Below the pieces are notes generated by a model. It was not told the DNA's origin and searched no databases. It saw only the letters and a list, made by a program, of their open reading frames with translations. A stretch of 64,000 nucleotides of DNA from Cyanoderma ruficeps. Lineage: Eukaryota > Chordata > Aves > Passeriformes > Timaliidae. A program made the position numbers and the translations under genes. The stretch is taken from assembly GCA_008694505.1 (NCBI GenBank), contig VZDJ01000174.1:13017265-13081264 (forward strand), written 5' to 3'. This document shows, in pieces, positions 23,696 through 35,722 of this stretch (position 1 is the stretch's first letter; each line of letters begins with the position of its first letter).

Positions 23696-25043
23696 CCGTG
23701 AGTCATGCGAGCAGCGCCCGTGTCGCTGCCATGTGGAGTGCAGCAGGCTATCAAAAGCGATGATTTCATCCCAAAAAACGGCCCTGTTTTTGTGCTTGAT
23801 GACAGCTGGGCCTTTTTGGTACCTGCTGACCTAGAACAAGTCTCTCCACCGGCACGGAAGGTGGGTCACTGAGATTTGAAGTGCCTCATCCTTCAGTGAG
23901 TGGGCAGGGTGCATCGTTATTTTCATTGTGCCTCTTTTTGCCAAGCCTCTGTTATCCCTATTTATAGATACCCTGGGATGCAATTCCAATAAGTCTCACC
24001 TGCCTCAGCAGTTCCCCCTGCGGTGTCCTACTTATGGCACAAATCAAGGGGGCTCTAATTAGAGTTTCTGGCCCAAGCCGGACTCAAATGTTTGACTTTG
24101 GATTTATACGAAAGGTTTTCACAGATTCCTTGCCCTCACCATGGTCGTAGGCAGAGTTCCTGCTGTCTCCAGAGCTTCTCACCAGCGATCATGCACAGTG
24201 GTCCAATATCATCCCTAAAAACTCCTGTCACTCCTGCCTGTTCTCTGCTCTCCTGCCCACCCCCAGCTCTCAATGACTCTGGGTTTTTTTATCCTTTCCT
24301 GATTTGGAGAAGGAGGCAGAACAGCAATAACCCTACTCCCTGACTGCCTAATGATGGGGAACTAATCCAGAAACACAGCTTGGAATTAAAAACCCTTCCA
24401 GCCTTTATTATTTCTATGCATCATGTTTGTTTGGAGCAAAACTCAGCAGCTCGGATAATCTGCTCCGTGTCAGAGCAGAGATATGGAAACACGGCTTGCT
24501 CCCAGGGTTATGGGGATCTCATCCCTGTGGAGTCACAGCCAGCTGGGAATTTGCCCCAGGATCTTCTTTTGGGGAAGGATGGAGCAGAGATGTCACCTGC
24601 CTGCAGCCCAGGAGTCCCCATGGACAGGTGAGGACAGGAGCTCCCTGACACAGCTCTCAGTGTTCTCCTCATTCTTGTGGGATTTGGAGTTTTTCCTTTG
24701 GTTCCCCAGCTCCAAGGAGGAGTGGGGAAACTCCAGCCTCAGATGAGAAAAGGGAAAAGGGTCTCCAGACCCACAATGCAGCTAAGCAGGACTGAGGTGA
24801 GCTTTGTTAAGGAGCTGATTTCAGCTCAGGGACTGGGCAGGGCAGAGCCCCAGTGCTGCTGTCGCAGGGGAACAGCTCGGAAATGGGAGCTCCTCATCCC
24901 AGGGGAAGGGCAGGAGAGGCAAAGGCAGCTCCTCCCACATCCAGTGAAAGAGAGGGAAGTGGGGAAACAAACATATTTGAGGCAACTGTGGATTCCTCAA
25001 GTCTGAAGCAAAGACACCACCAGAGAAGGCACCGAGGGGAGCA
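23696..25043. other. Unique sequence with a 27-bp motif shared with 28.2 kb
   Basis: The stretch 24804-24830 is identical to 28231-28257. No other feature is recognised. Confidence 0.4.
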
Positions 25044-25310
25044 GAACAGGAGCCAGGGAAGGGCTGGAGCTAGGCCAGGGCAGGCTCAGGCTGCAGATCA
25101 GGAAAGGTTCTTCCCCCAGAGGGTGAAGAACTGCCCAGGCTCCCCAGGGAATGGGCACGGCCCCGAGGCTGCCAGAGCTCCAGGAGCCTTTGGACAGCGC
25201 TGCCAGGGGTGCCCAGGGTGGGATTGTTGGGGGTCTGGGCAGGGACAGGAGAGACTCCGTGATCCTTGTCCAGTCCAGCTCAGCATGTTCTGTGACTCTG
25301 TCACTCTGCA
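25044..25310 (+). mobile_element. CR1 3'-end fragment, second subfamily
   Basis: Sense copy: GCTGCAGATCAGGAAAGGTT, CTTCCCCCAGAGGGTGAAGA, TTTGGACAGCGCTGCCAGGG, GGTGGGATTGTTGGGGGTCT and TTCTGTGACTCTGTCACTC. It is the reverse complement of the 5779-6165 type. Confidence 0.9.
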
Positions 25311-28300
25311 TGGAGCAAAATGCCTGGGACACTCCTGGGGACACAGCCTGCTGTGGGCCGTGGACAGAGGATGTGCCCCATGGTCCCTCTGGCTGCCCCT
25401 GTCCTGCTCCCAGTCTCTCCCAGTCACCTGCTGGGGTGTTCCCAGCAGGGCTGACTCAGCAGCTGCAGCCACGAGCCCCAGCCCCGTGGGGCACTGTCAC
25501 TGTCCAGACTCAGACTGTTCATATTCCAAAGGTTTGGAGGGGCTGTGGACAGGAACAGGGAGGAATCCTCAGGAGAACACAGCTTGTACTCAAACTGCCT
25601 GAGCCGCAGGTGTCAGAGCAGCTCAGTGCTCCCTGATCCATGGCCAGGATATTTTCCTAAACCATGGCCAGGACATCTGCTGAACCAGGGCATCAGGGGG
25701 GCTTCTTCCACATTGCATTACCCCTCTCTTGCCTCCAGCTTTGATGGGAAAGGTCTCGCTGATGGAAATTATATCAAGCCACAGCATCCCTCCATGAAGT
25801 TTTCATCCTGATGAATCAGTTATCCATTAGCAAAGGGGAAAAAAAAAACCTTTCAAAGCCAGTTGGATGAAATTCCTCTTCCATGAAATCTGTCCATGGC
25901 AGGTGTTGCAGCTTGGCAGCAGAGAGGGAGTCCCCTGGAGTGGGGGTCACCACACCTGTGTGTCAGGGACCCCATTCAGGATGGGACAAATCCCCATGTG
26001 CACAGGCCTGTGGGATCCACTTCCCCATGCAGAGGCAGAGCAACAGCCCCATCCCTTGTGCAGGAGGATGGGAAGGGGCAGGGAGGGGCAGAGGATAAAC
26101 CCCCTCCGATGTGACCATGACAAGGAGGGGCACAATCATCTCATTGCCAGCTTGGCTTGTCCTTCCAGATGGACCTGAAGACCTGGAAGAAGTGTTTCTC
26201 TTTTGGTTCTGTTCCTGCCTGGAACCAGCAGCCAGCAATCCATGGAGACAAATGCTGGAGAATGAAGGATGAACACGGTGTGTTCCCACCACTGCTGGAG
26301 GGCCTGTGGTGTTGCTGCCTCTTCAGCACTGCCAGGGGTCTGTGTGGGACAGTGCCGGGGACAGTGGGTGCTGAGTGCTGCAGCCCTCTGCTGCTGCTGC
26401 CCATTCTTCCCAGGGATCCCGTCCCTCATCCCTCCTGGCTCCTCGCTGCTGACTTTGTCTCTTTTTCATTGCTGGCATCAGTGACAGGAGCAGAAAACTG
26501 GGTGTGACTTGCACAATGAGAAAGGAAAGGAGAGGAAGGATCCTGAGATGGGGAGCAGCCCGCAGGGTCCTGAGCCCTGCTGGGCGAATCCCACCCAGCT
26601 CAGTGACATCCGAGTGTAAGAGAAGGTCGGGAATATCCAGAAGAGTTGTGCCAACCCCAGCAAGGCACAAAGCAGGAGTGAAACTCCTTCATTTGAACTC
26701 CTTTCTTGCCTCACCAATACCACAGCTCAGCCTTTGGAAGACCAAGCTTCTGTGGGAATTCCTACTGCCCACTGCATCCCCTCCTTCAATATTTGTCATT
26801 CCAATGGCTTTCTAATGGCTGTAAACACAGGAATTGGCATCTGGACAGCAGGAAATCTAGGAAATTAGCACGAGGGACTCTTCTGGGCTTGTGGCCAATG
26901 TATAGTCCTAGGAGCCACTGAAAGCACAGCAGAGCCGAGCTCTAGAAAGCAGGAACGGTGTCACTGGGTTGGCAGAGTGCAGCTCCTGCTCCATTCAGGG
27001 TAAGTGACAGGAATTCCCTGTCTGTTCTGAATTGTCCACAGAGACCCAAACTCCCCGAGATCCTGCTTTGGGCAGGGCAAGCCCAGACCCCAGCTCTGCC
27101 CTTCAGCTGCTGGGGGAAATGCCACAATGGACTCTTCTTTCTCAGTTTTTTCCTCACAGGTTCATCCTGCATTTTTGACACCTGGTATGGCTTCCTCATG
27201 CCCACAGAGCAGGAATTTGGACCACAAGACTCACTAATTGCTGTATTAGGGAGTCACACTGAGCCTACGACCCAAACAGGAGGTTCCATGGGAGCCTGTC
27301 GCAGCATCCAGCAAATCTTCCAGCTTTTCCATGGGCTTTGGGGTGATGCTGACCCCATGACCAAGCTGCTCTCTGCTCCTGAGCTTCAGATCTCATTGCA
27401 GCTTTGAATCCTTCAAGAGTCTTGATGATGCTTTTTGGGATGAGACAGAGAATGCAGGACCCTGGGAAATCCTTCAGCGCTGGCACGATGGGACAAACCT
27501 GAGCAGGAATGGCAGGAGGTGGCTGGTAGGATCCCAGTCAGTGGCCTGTGGGTGTGGACAAGTGCACACACCACACTGGGCACTCACAGCAGGGCCAGCA
27601 GGGCTGGCCAGCTCACTCTGGCACTGTCCCAGCACAGACACTCATTTCCTGCTCCATCCTTCTGGCAGGACAATGAATTTGTACCCGAACACACCTGGAG
27701 CCTCTGCAGAGGCTGGATCATGGAGCTGGGCTGGCAGGGATGGGATCTGCTGGGATCCCAGGGCTGTTCTGCACAGCAGCTCCTGCCCAGCTGAGAGACA
27801 CAGGCCTGTCCCCATCTCGGTGACACGAGGGAAATGTTCACTCCCAGGGGTCTGTGCCACACCTTTTTGGCAGCCCCAGGGATGGATTTGGAGACAGGTC
27901 ACAAATGCAGCACTTTGGGCACTCCCTGTCACTCCTCCAGGTGGGAACTGGCTGTGGCAGAGGTGAGGAGAGCCCTCAGCACCCCAGAGTGGGACACAGA
28001 CTCTGCCCCACAGCATCCTCCATCGGCCCTCCAAGCATCCTGCTGCTCATCCTCCTCGTGAGCCATCAGGCCTAGGACAAGGCTGGAAGGAGGGCATGGC
28101 CCTGCTGATGCCCTTCACTCCTGGCTGGCAGTGCCTCCCTCCTTCTGGGAATCTCAGCACCAGTCCCAGTGCTGGGAACCCCAAGGGACGGTGCAGCCTG
28201 GATCCCCCAGTCTGACTTTAACACACAAGGTTGTTAAGGAGCTGATTTCAGCTCAGGAAGCTCTGGATGAACGTTCCCTTGGGCCTGTGCCCCTGCCCTT

Positions 28301-29029
28301 CTCTGGCCCCATCCCCTGCCCAGTGTGTGACAGGCTGCTCCCGCCTTCAGAGACCTCTAAACCCCAGCAGCAGAGAGTGGCACAGGAGAACGTCTGTGGT
28401 TTGATAAGGAAGAGCAGCCTCCTGATAAGCTCTGTGCCCAACCCCTCCAGGCCTGGCCCAGGGGGTGGCTGCAGTGCCAGCTTGACTTTATGGGTCCCAT
28501 GGGGTGGCATCCCCCACATGGGGACAGCAACAGTTTATTGTGTCAGCATCCCAAGGTCACCCTGGAGATGAGGCCACTGGCATGGCGACTGCAGGGTTGG
28601 GCAGCTGAGCTGCCAGGCCTTGTGTTTTTGGGGAGATCCCCCCTATTCCCTAAATCCCAGTGCTGCTGCACTTGGGACCTAGCACAGAGCTGAGCCCATC
28701 CGTGCACAGCAGGAGGAAAATGGCCCTGCCCAAATCCTGGGATTGTTTCTGGCATTCCTCTACCCCAGCTCCGAGGGGCTGGGCCAGCATTTCCTGCTCT
28801 TCTGATCATCCTGGGATCCGAATGATGCCGGGAGAAGGTGGGACACTGAAGGGAAACAGGAGCATGAGCAGAGCACGTCTCACACAACCCAATCCTGTGT
28901 TGGCACCAGCTAAAGGTTGCATAACCATCCAAAAATGCCTTATTTATCACTGTGGTGTTAAATGCTCAGATCACACTCCACATCCTTTTAAATCTTCAGG
29001 TTTTTAGACGCTCTTCAGCCCTCGCAGAC
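25311..29029. other. Unique sequence, nothing recognised
   Basis: GC-rich to about 28900, with many short overlapping frames but no recognised exon. It carries the second copy of the 27-bp motif (28231-28257). It becomes AT-rich just before the RTN4R poly(A) region. Confidence 0.4.
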
Positions 29030-29658
29030 GACAACCACTTAGGAAAAAGAAATCTTTATTTTATAGGTTTTTTTGTATACTTGTACACAAGTAAAATAAA
29101 ATGCATATCTATATATACTGCAATCTTGTGAAGAGGAAAGCAGCATTCTTTAACAAATGCCGCCCGTAAACGTGGTGTGAAGGATGGAATGGAGACGGAA
29201 AAACTGCAAGAGTCATCAACATAGGATTAAAACAGCATCAAATCCATTACCTCTGCAAATGGAAACCTGCAACATTGTTCAGTGTGATGGCGACTTACAA
29301 ACAGATTTTAGACATTCTTTTCAGAGCATTTCTTACACTTCTTTTTTTTTTTTTTCCTGTAAATAAACCATATTTCTTTACCATCTGCTGTAGCAAAAGC
29401 TGCTTTGTGGGCAAATGCAGTTCCGAAGACCAAAGGTATAATTCACAGGTTTCAGGACAAATAAATTATGTACATCTCAGTATTTGTCTTTTGTTTTGTT
29501 CTTTGTTTGTTTGTTTGTTTTAATAAAGGCATCCAGTTAAGTTTTGTGTAACAAAGCTTTCTCAGGGTGGATGGGAGTCCTGCTTTTGTTTGCAACATTT
29601 ATGGAGGTCAGCAAAAGTCGAGTATTAAAGTGTCATCAACCCAGGAAAAGAGTTAATT
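29030..29658 (-). other. RTN4R: RTN4R 3' untranslated region (end inferred)
   Basis: This AT-rich stretch follows the RTN4R stop codon and differs sharply from the GC-rich coding exon. It carries an A-run on the transcript strand (plus-strand T-run 29342-29355) and a CAAA-type repeat (TTTG on plus, about 29504-29521). The 3' end is set from the poly(A) signal at 29055-29060, so its exact position is an inference. Longer or shorter alternative ends are possible. Confidence 0.7.
29055..29060 (-). terminator. RTN4R: RTN4R polyadenylation signal
   Basis: AATAAA on the minus strand lies about 600 nt after the RTN4R stop codon. A GT-rich stretch (AGTGGTTGTCGTC on the minus strand, about 29025-29038) follows where a downstream element would be expected. 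Cleavage would fall near 29035-29045. Confidence 0.65.
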
Positions 29659-31085
29659 TTAGCAGAATAACAGTAAGCTCCACACCAAGGGGGGGATCAA
29701 AAGGCTTAGGCTGAGCTGTAACGTGGAGCTGTTCCCCTGCTGGGTGAGGCGGCACTGGGCCTTTGATCTGTTCTTTTTAGAGCAGCCCTGCCTCTTTTTG
29801 GTTGGGACTGTGGAAGGTTCAATGGGCTCTAGAAATTCGGGTCTCAACTTGGTCAAAGGAGGGTCTACAATGCTGGGAAAGGTCCCAAAGGGGGAATCAT
29901 TTATCTGCTTGTTGCTGCCGTTTTTGGAACGGTCCGTCTCCATGTACTTGGGCCTGGACATGTTCTCCTTCTCCTTGAGGTGGTTGTTGGACGAGCGGCT
30001 GCTGTGGGAGGAGGGCCCGGTCTTGCCCTTGGCCTCGTAAATAAAAGACTTGTCCATCTCTGGCTGGCAGCACTTGGAGGAGCCGTCGTGGGAGCCCAGC
30101 GGGGGCAGCCCCGTCGGGAACTTCCTCGACTGGGTCTTGGTGCTGAAGACGCTGGTGCGGATCTGGTTGAAGGAGTCCACGCAGCTCTCCAGGTCGGAGC
30201 TCTGCAGGCGCTTCAGGTCCCGGCCTGCCAGGCGAGGGGGCAGGTGGCACTCCAGCTCCGAGGACGAGCCCTTGAACTGCTTGAACCAGTTCCAGAGCGA
30301 GCGGGCCTGGCAGTCGCAGATCCACTGGTTGCCGTTGAGGCGCAGGTACTGCAGGGACACCAGGGGGGCCATGGTGTCCCCCGTGAGCACCGTCAGGTTG
30401 TTGTTGAACAGGTACAAGGTCAGCACCTTCCCCAGGTCGTGGAACGCGCGCCGGTGCACCAGGCTGACCCTGTTCTGGTGCAGCAGCAGCCGGTCCAGGT
30501 TGATCAGCCCGCGGAAGACGTTCTCCGACAGGCTCTTGATCTTGTTCCCGTGCAAAAACAGGTACGTGAGGTTGGCCAGGTCGATGAAGGTGTCGTCCAG
30601 CAGGATCTGGAGGTTATTATCCTGAAGGTAGAGGTACTGCAAGGAGAACAACCCTCGGAAGAGCCCCGTGGAGAGCTCCAGGAGCCCGCAGCGGTCCAGG
30701 TGTAGGGTGTGGAGGTGAACAAGCCCCCGGAAGGTGACGGGGTTGATGGATTTCAGGTTCGTGTTGTCGCTGAGGTCCAGCTCCTCCAGTTTGGTGAGCC
30801 CGTAGAAGGCCCCGGGCTCGATGAGGCTGATGTTGTTGGAGTGGATCCACAGGATGGTCATGTTGCGGCAGGAGGTGAAGCTGGTGGCCCTCACCAGGGT
30901 GATGCGGTTGTTGTGCAGGAAGATGCGCTGGCTCTGGATGGGGATCTCGGTGGGGATGGCTGTCAGCCCCTGCTGCTGGCAGCTGATGGTGATCTTGGGT
31001 TCACTGTAGCATACACACGCCCCGGGGCAGGACTCCACTTCTGACGGGATGTTCAAGCAAAGCACCAAAATCAGCAGTTTGCTTC
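29659..31085 (-). CDS. RTN4R: RTN4R (Nogo-66 receptor) exon 2, partial gene
   Basis: This exon encodes nearly all of the GPI-anchored neuronal receptor for Nogo-66, MAG and OMgp, which limits axon growth through p75NTR/TROY and LINGO1. About 474 residues are visible; human RTN4R has 473. Counting from the TTG leucine at 31068, the order is: end of the signal peptide (LVLCL); LRRNT with Cys14, 18, 20 and 30; about eight leucine-rich repeats (46-245, motifs LYLQDNNLQ and LLLHQNRV); LRRCT with Cys251, 253, 274 and 296; the SKCCQP pair at 333-334; a low-complexity stalk with the conserved INDSPFGTFPS; a basic KKRQGCSKKNRSK patch; and a hydrophobic GPI-signal tail ending at TAA 29659-29661. N-glycosylation sequons lie at N69, N166, N224 and N446. 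The frame opens at an AG acceptor with codon ..GA, so a split Gly codon joins exon 1, as in human. No frameshift or stop is seen. Paralogues RTN4RL1 and RTN4RL2 fit worse. Confidence 0.97.
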
Positions 31086-31110
31086 CTGAGGAATGACAGA
31101 AATAGGGTGG
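31086..31110 (-). promoter_or_regulatory. RTN4R: RTN4R intron 1 3' splice site
   Basis: Read on the minus strand, a pyrimidine-rich run (CCTATTTCTGTCATTCCTCAG) ends in AG at 31087-31086. The coding frame continues without break from 31085. A possible branch point (CTAAT) lies just upstream, near 31113-31117. The phase leaves one base of a glycine codon on exon 1, matching the known human exon structure. Confidence 0.9.
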
Positions 31111-34100
31111 GAATTAGGCAGGGTCATGGGAGCGCTTCTCTTTGCAGAGGAGCCTGAAATTCCCCGTCCGAGTGTGGTACCACCAACCGCAAACAGACGC
31201 CAGCGATTAAAATGTAGGATTAAAAATGGGATTCTGCCACTCGACTCAAGAGTTTAAATCAAAGTACACTTGTAGAGAGGGAGTCCTGGCACTTCCTCTG
31301 CCCTGCACCCTCGGGAGGTAAAAGAGAGGGATCAGCAGTGTGGATTTGCACATCCAACACCCGCCCTGTTCTCAAGATCTTACCTGTGAGCAAAGGGACC
31401 GAATTCTGGGGCATTTCTCGCTGCCATGGGCATGCCTGGCACAGCTCAGCCCCTGGAAAAGCACCTGGGATGTGCCAGGAACCCCAAATCCCATCCCAGC
31501 AGTGCCACCAGCTCGTCACTTTGCAGGGTCACGGAACAACTCTTCCAAACAAGCAGGTGTCCCCACACTGCTCCCAAAACATAACTGTGACTTTCCACAA
31601 ATAATCTTGGACTGATTTGATCTCCTGGGAGAAATAACTGTGAGACATTCCCAGAATAACTTTCAGGTCAGACCTGCCTGGAGAAGTCTCAGGGCCAAGA
31701 GGATCCTTTCCTTCTCCTGCTCAAAACTTTAAGCCACATCTTCCTGCTTCCTCTCTTCCCATACTTTTTTCCTTTGAACCTGTGCAGCTGCCGAGGAAGA
31801 GGAGGAAACAGCAGGATTTTCCATCACACTGTTGTAGGAGAAAGTTATGTTCTTCATTCAGGAATCTCACCAAGTGTGCAAGGCAGGGACAGATTCCATG
31901 TGTCCCAAGCATGCTGGTAGCCCCATGGGGCTGCAAAACCCCAGAGAGGAACATTTTTTTCCCGGTGATGCCCGCCCACTTCCCCAGGAGCTGCACTGGA
32001 ATCCCAAAGAAGCATTTTGGTTCACCAAATTCCCCAGCTGGGGAGCTGGGAATGAGCCTGAAGAGAGGGAAGGGATGGACAGAGCAGCACCTTCTCCAAA
32101 GGGACCTCGAGGGTCCCTGAAGGTCCTGCTGAGGTTCCTGAGGAGAGCCAGGCTGTTCCCTGCTCCCGGTGGGAAGGGAGGCAGTGCCAGCAGTGCTTTC
32201 CCAGCAATTAGCAGCCAGTAATTAGTCCGATGCCTCCAAACTGGAGATAAAATGAATGGACAGCAGCCGGAGCAGCGGGAGGCTCCATTTGGGAATGCCA
32301 CCTGTGAGCAGGGACACTGTGACTCCTTCCCAGCTCGTCACAGCACCTCTGGCCAAAGGACACATCCTCCCCATCGCTGGGAATCTCCAGCCCAGGGACA
32401 AGAGGGGCTTTGCCTCTCTTGTGGGAGGGTTTTGCCGCTGTTGTGGGAGGGATTTTCCTTTGAAATCCTCAAATCATCATTCCAGAATGTTGGTGCCTCA
32501 TTACCAAGTAAGGTGGAAAAGCAACATTCAAAAAGTCAGACAGGAAAGCCCAGCAGTGCAGAATGGGATGAACTGGGGAGACTGGAGCCACATGCAGCCT
32601 TGCAAATTCCTGAGGGGGAATCTGAAGGCAGTGGCTGCACCTCCCTTAGAGCCTGGTAGGTGCTCACACGGCCAGTGAAACCACATCAAACGCCAACAAT
32701 AACAGACTAAGTCACACAGAAACCTCACCAAATCTTTACTGAAGGAATAACAAGGGGAAAGCCGAGGTGGGAAAGTCTCTGTCCTGCAAGAACAGGCTGG
32801 GATCCCAGGTTTGGGTGTCAGTCTGGTCAGAACAATTCACCGTGTGTGGTTAATAAATCTGGTGTGATCCAATAGTCCAGTACAGGCAGGAGACTCCCAT
32901 ATATCATATTCCACATGGGAAAAAAACCCCAGCTCAGCATGCAGAGATAATTGGAGCCTGATGCTATCAGCTGCTGAGCAACCCTGCAAGGCAGAGTTTG
33001 AGTGCAGTGTTGTGACACATTTTGGCTGCCTTGTCATGTTTTGACATGTCACGTCCCATTGCATGAAGCACAGTAAAATGAGACAACTGAAACTCCCCGC
33101 TGCAGCCATGGCGCACCAAGAGCAGCCTCCTGGGAAATTAAAACAGGGCTGGCGACTCTCTGGCCATCCCTCTGCAGCTGATAATGAAACCCCGTGGGCA
33201 GAGAAATGGGACTTTCGGGAGCCTCTCTCATCAGATCGGGGTGATGGGGCCGGGGTGACACTGGGGCAGTGGGAGTCACCCCCTTAGGCAACACCTCCCA
33301 CTCCAGCAGAACTGCTCACACTGGGACTCTGGGGCAGGATCCAGCTGTGCCCAGGCTGCTCCTCTCTGCCACGGCCTGGGGAAAATCCAGCCACAGCCCA
33401 GGCCTTAGGAATAAATGGAAAACAGCAGAGGGAATGCAAAAACCCATTCCCAAGCAAGAGGAATCACCGTGACACCATCCCTGTCCCAGCTCCAGCCAAG
33501 GGCATGATAGATCCATGTAAATCCATGTGTACACGAGGAGAGAGGAGAGCAAGAGAGAGGAAGCAGGCTGACAGAGGATGAGCCATGAGCATCACCCTGC
33601 CCTGTGCCTCCCATCCCGACAGCTGAGCGGGCACAGGTGACCCACAGGATCTCTCTTCCCGTGGGAATCCCCTGCTCCTGTCCCAGCTGCTGGCTCTGCC
33701 CAGGGCTGCAGCACAGGAGGAGCTCCAGGAGGGAAGGGGCACATCCTGCTGCGCTCCGAGGCTGTCCCTGTCCCGCCCCGATGCCCCGAGGCTGCCGGCA
33801 GCGGTGAGTCAGTGGCACCGAGAGCGCTGCCAGCCAGCAGCACCGGGAAATTAATTACAGCAGGGCCAGGCTGTGCGCTTTAATTAGGGACCTGGTGCTC
33901 ATGAGCCGCTCGGATTAGCTCCTTCCATGGAGACAGTTCCTGTCAGTCATCCCCCAAAGCCTTTTTCCAGTGGCTTTCCTGCCGTGCCGCGCAGCCGTGT
34001 CCTGCCTGATCCGTGACACAGCCCGGCTGCTGTCAGTGCCCAGCCAGGGCAGGGCCAGGGGGAAGGGCAGGAGTGGATCAAGCCGAGGTGACCCTTTAGT

Positions 34101-34377
34101 CCCCAGCCAGGCTGGGTGTGCCGTGACAGAGACCCCAGGGACCCTGCACGGCTTTCCCTGCTCCTCCAAATTCCTTCTCCAGTGACTGGTGTCCAACCAG
34201 CAGCTGTGCTTGCTCTCAGTGGCCAGGCCCCAGTGGCCACCAAGTGCCATGAGCCCCCCAGACCTTGCACCGGCATATTTTAATTTGTTTTCCTGGAGCA
34301 CTGGGTTCAGCTCTGGCTGTGGGCTCCTTCCTTTTCCAGGAAAACACCCCCTGCCCTTAGGCCAGAAGGACAAGAGA
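31111..34377. other. Intronic unique sequence, nothing recognised
   Basis: No exon, RNA gene or repeat is recognised. Patches with TTAATTACAG and TTTAATTAGGG (33848-33890) are AT-rich within GC-rich DNA and could be regulatory, judged by composition only. Confidence 0.35.
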
Positions 34378-34500
34378 CATTCAAGGCCAAGCTGGAGGGG
34401 ACTTGGGGCAACCTGGGGTAGTGGAAAGTGTCAGAGTGTGGAACAAGATGAGCTTAAAGGTCCTTCCCAACCCAAAGCATTCCAGGATTCTGTGATTCAC
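34378..34500 (+). mobile_element. CR1 3'-end fragment, diverged
   Basis: TTCAAGGCCAAGCTGGAGGG, TTGGGGCAACCTGGGGTAGT, GAGCTTAAAGGTCCTTCCCA, then CCAGGATTCTGTGATTCAC. The CCATGGCAGGG segment is missing. Confidence 0.75.
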
Positions 34501-35389
34501 AGTTGTCAGGGAGGAGCAAGGTCAGAAGGTTCCCTGTCTGCCCATTCCCAGAACATGCCACGCTCAGCTCCCAGTGGGGAACAGCATCCTCCCTTCACCT
34601 TCCAGATAAACCATCCCCACTTCTGTGCCTGCAGTGAGCTCCCAGCACTGTGGATGGTGGATCCTCCACCTCCAGCTGGACTCTTCACCTCAGGACCCAT
34701 CTCAGTGCCCAGCCCTGAGGAAAAGGCTCTTGGAATGCCACCTGTCACCTCCTCTCTTCGCTGAGAAACCATTCCTCCCTCTTTCTGAGCATGATTAAAA
34801 CTTAACTCGGGAGTTCCTGTCAAAAGCAAAACATGAAAGATATTCCAGAACCTGGAACCTTCAGTCCCTCCAAGACTTTGGCTTTGAGTTTAGCATTTGT
34901 TCCTCCAGAGCTTTCTTAAAAGCCAGAAAAAGCTCCTTCAGTGAAGCTGCATCGCTTCTCCTTTGCCGTCCCCGAGTGTTCTGACTCATGGAACTGGAAG
35001 CAATTAGAGTGGGTCCATTATCTGCCTCTCCGCAGCTCCCCGGGGCCATCGCCTTGTCAAACGTGGCAATTAGAAAGAAAAGGCTCCGGGGGCCTACAAC
35101 AGATGCTTTGCAAACTTATTTTTCAGGAGGCCAAAGCGAGCTGCAGCGTGGTGCCGTTTGCAGAGCCACGGCCTCTCCCCGCTGCTCTGCTCCGTCTCCA
35201 TTGATCTGGAGATATTCTAATGTGGCTTTCCTGCAGCGGAGGGTCAATAATCATCTGAAGTCTCTCCTGCTCGGACACAAAGGGAGCACTTCACAATACA
35301 GAGCCTTTTCCTGCTGCACACATCGTTTGGCCTTTGTTTATAGTAGGGACACGCTGGAGCTGCCGAATTCCCCGCTCAGAGTGGGCACC

Positions 35390-35722
35390 GTTTGGAATTC
35401 CGTGGGCACCATTTGCAATTCCATGGGCACCGTTTGGAATTCCGCGGGCATCGTTTGGAATTCCGCGGGCATCGTTTGGAATTCCGTGGGCACCGTTTGG
35501 AACTCCACGGGCACCGTTTGGAATTCCGTGGGCACCGTTTGGAATTCTGCGGGCACCGTTTGGAATTCCGCGGGCATCGTTTGAAATTCCGCGGGCACCA
35601 TTTGGAATTCCACGGTCACTGTTTGGAATTCCATGGGCATCGTTTGGAATTCCACGGGCATCGTTTGGAATTCCGCGGGCACCGTTTGGAATTCCGCGGG
35701 CATCGTTTGGAATTCCGCATTT
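35390..35722. repeat. Minisatellite, 21-bp unit with an EcoRI site
   Basis: About 15-16 copies of GAATTCCGCGGGCATCGTTTG and variants (GTGGGCACC, CACGGGCAT), nearly all 21 bp. Because 21 is a multiple of three and units lack stops, several frames stay open on both strands (GIPRAPF-, HRLEFRG- and PNGARGI-type heptapeptides). I see no reason to favour any as a protein. Confidence 0.96.

Larger units (their letters stand above)
1..29029. other. Sequence downstream of RTN4R, no gene recognised
   Basis: Both strands were read for recognisable protein segments and none was found. Open frames reach at most about 300 codons, and the longest run through tandem repeats or CR1 copies. Recognisable content is CR1 fragments and minisatellites listed separately; the rest looks like ordinary GC-rich intergenic sequence with AT-rich patches. 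Confidence 0.5.

Noticed and set aside
24677..28571. VKELISAQ shared peptide as duplicated exons
   Set aside because: The identity stops at 27 bp and the flanking translations are unrelated and lack splice sites.
29980..30705. Open frame of 241 codons antisense to RTN4R
   Set aside because: It is a shadow of the GC-rich RTN4R codons, with repetitive Gln/Val/Glu content and no family match.
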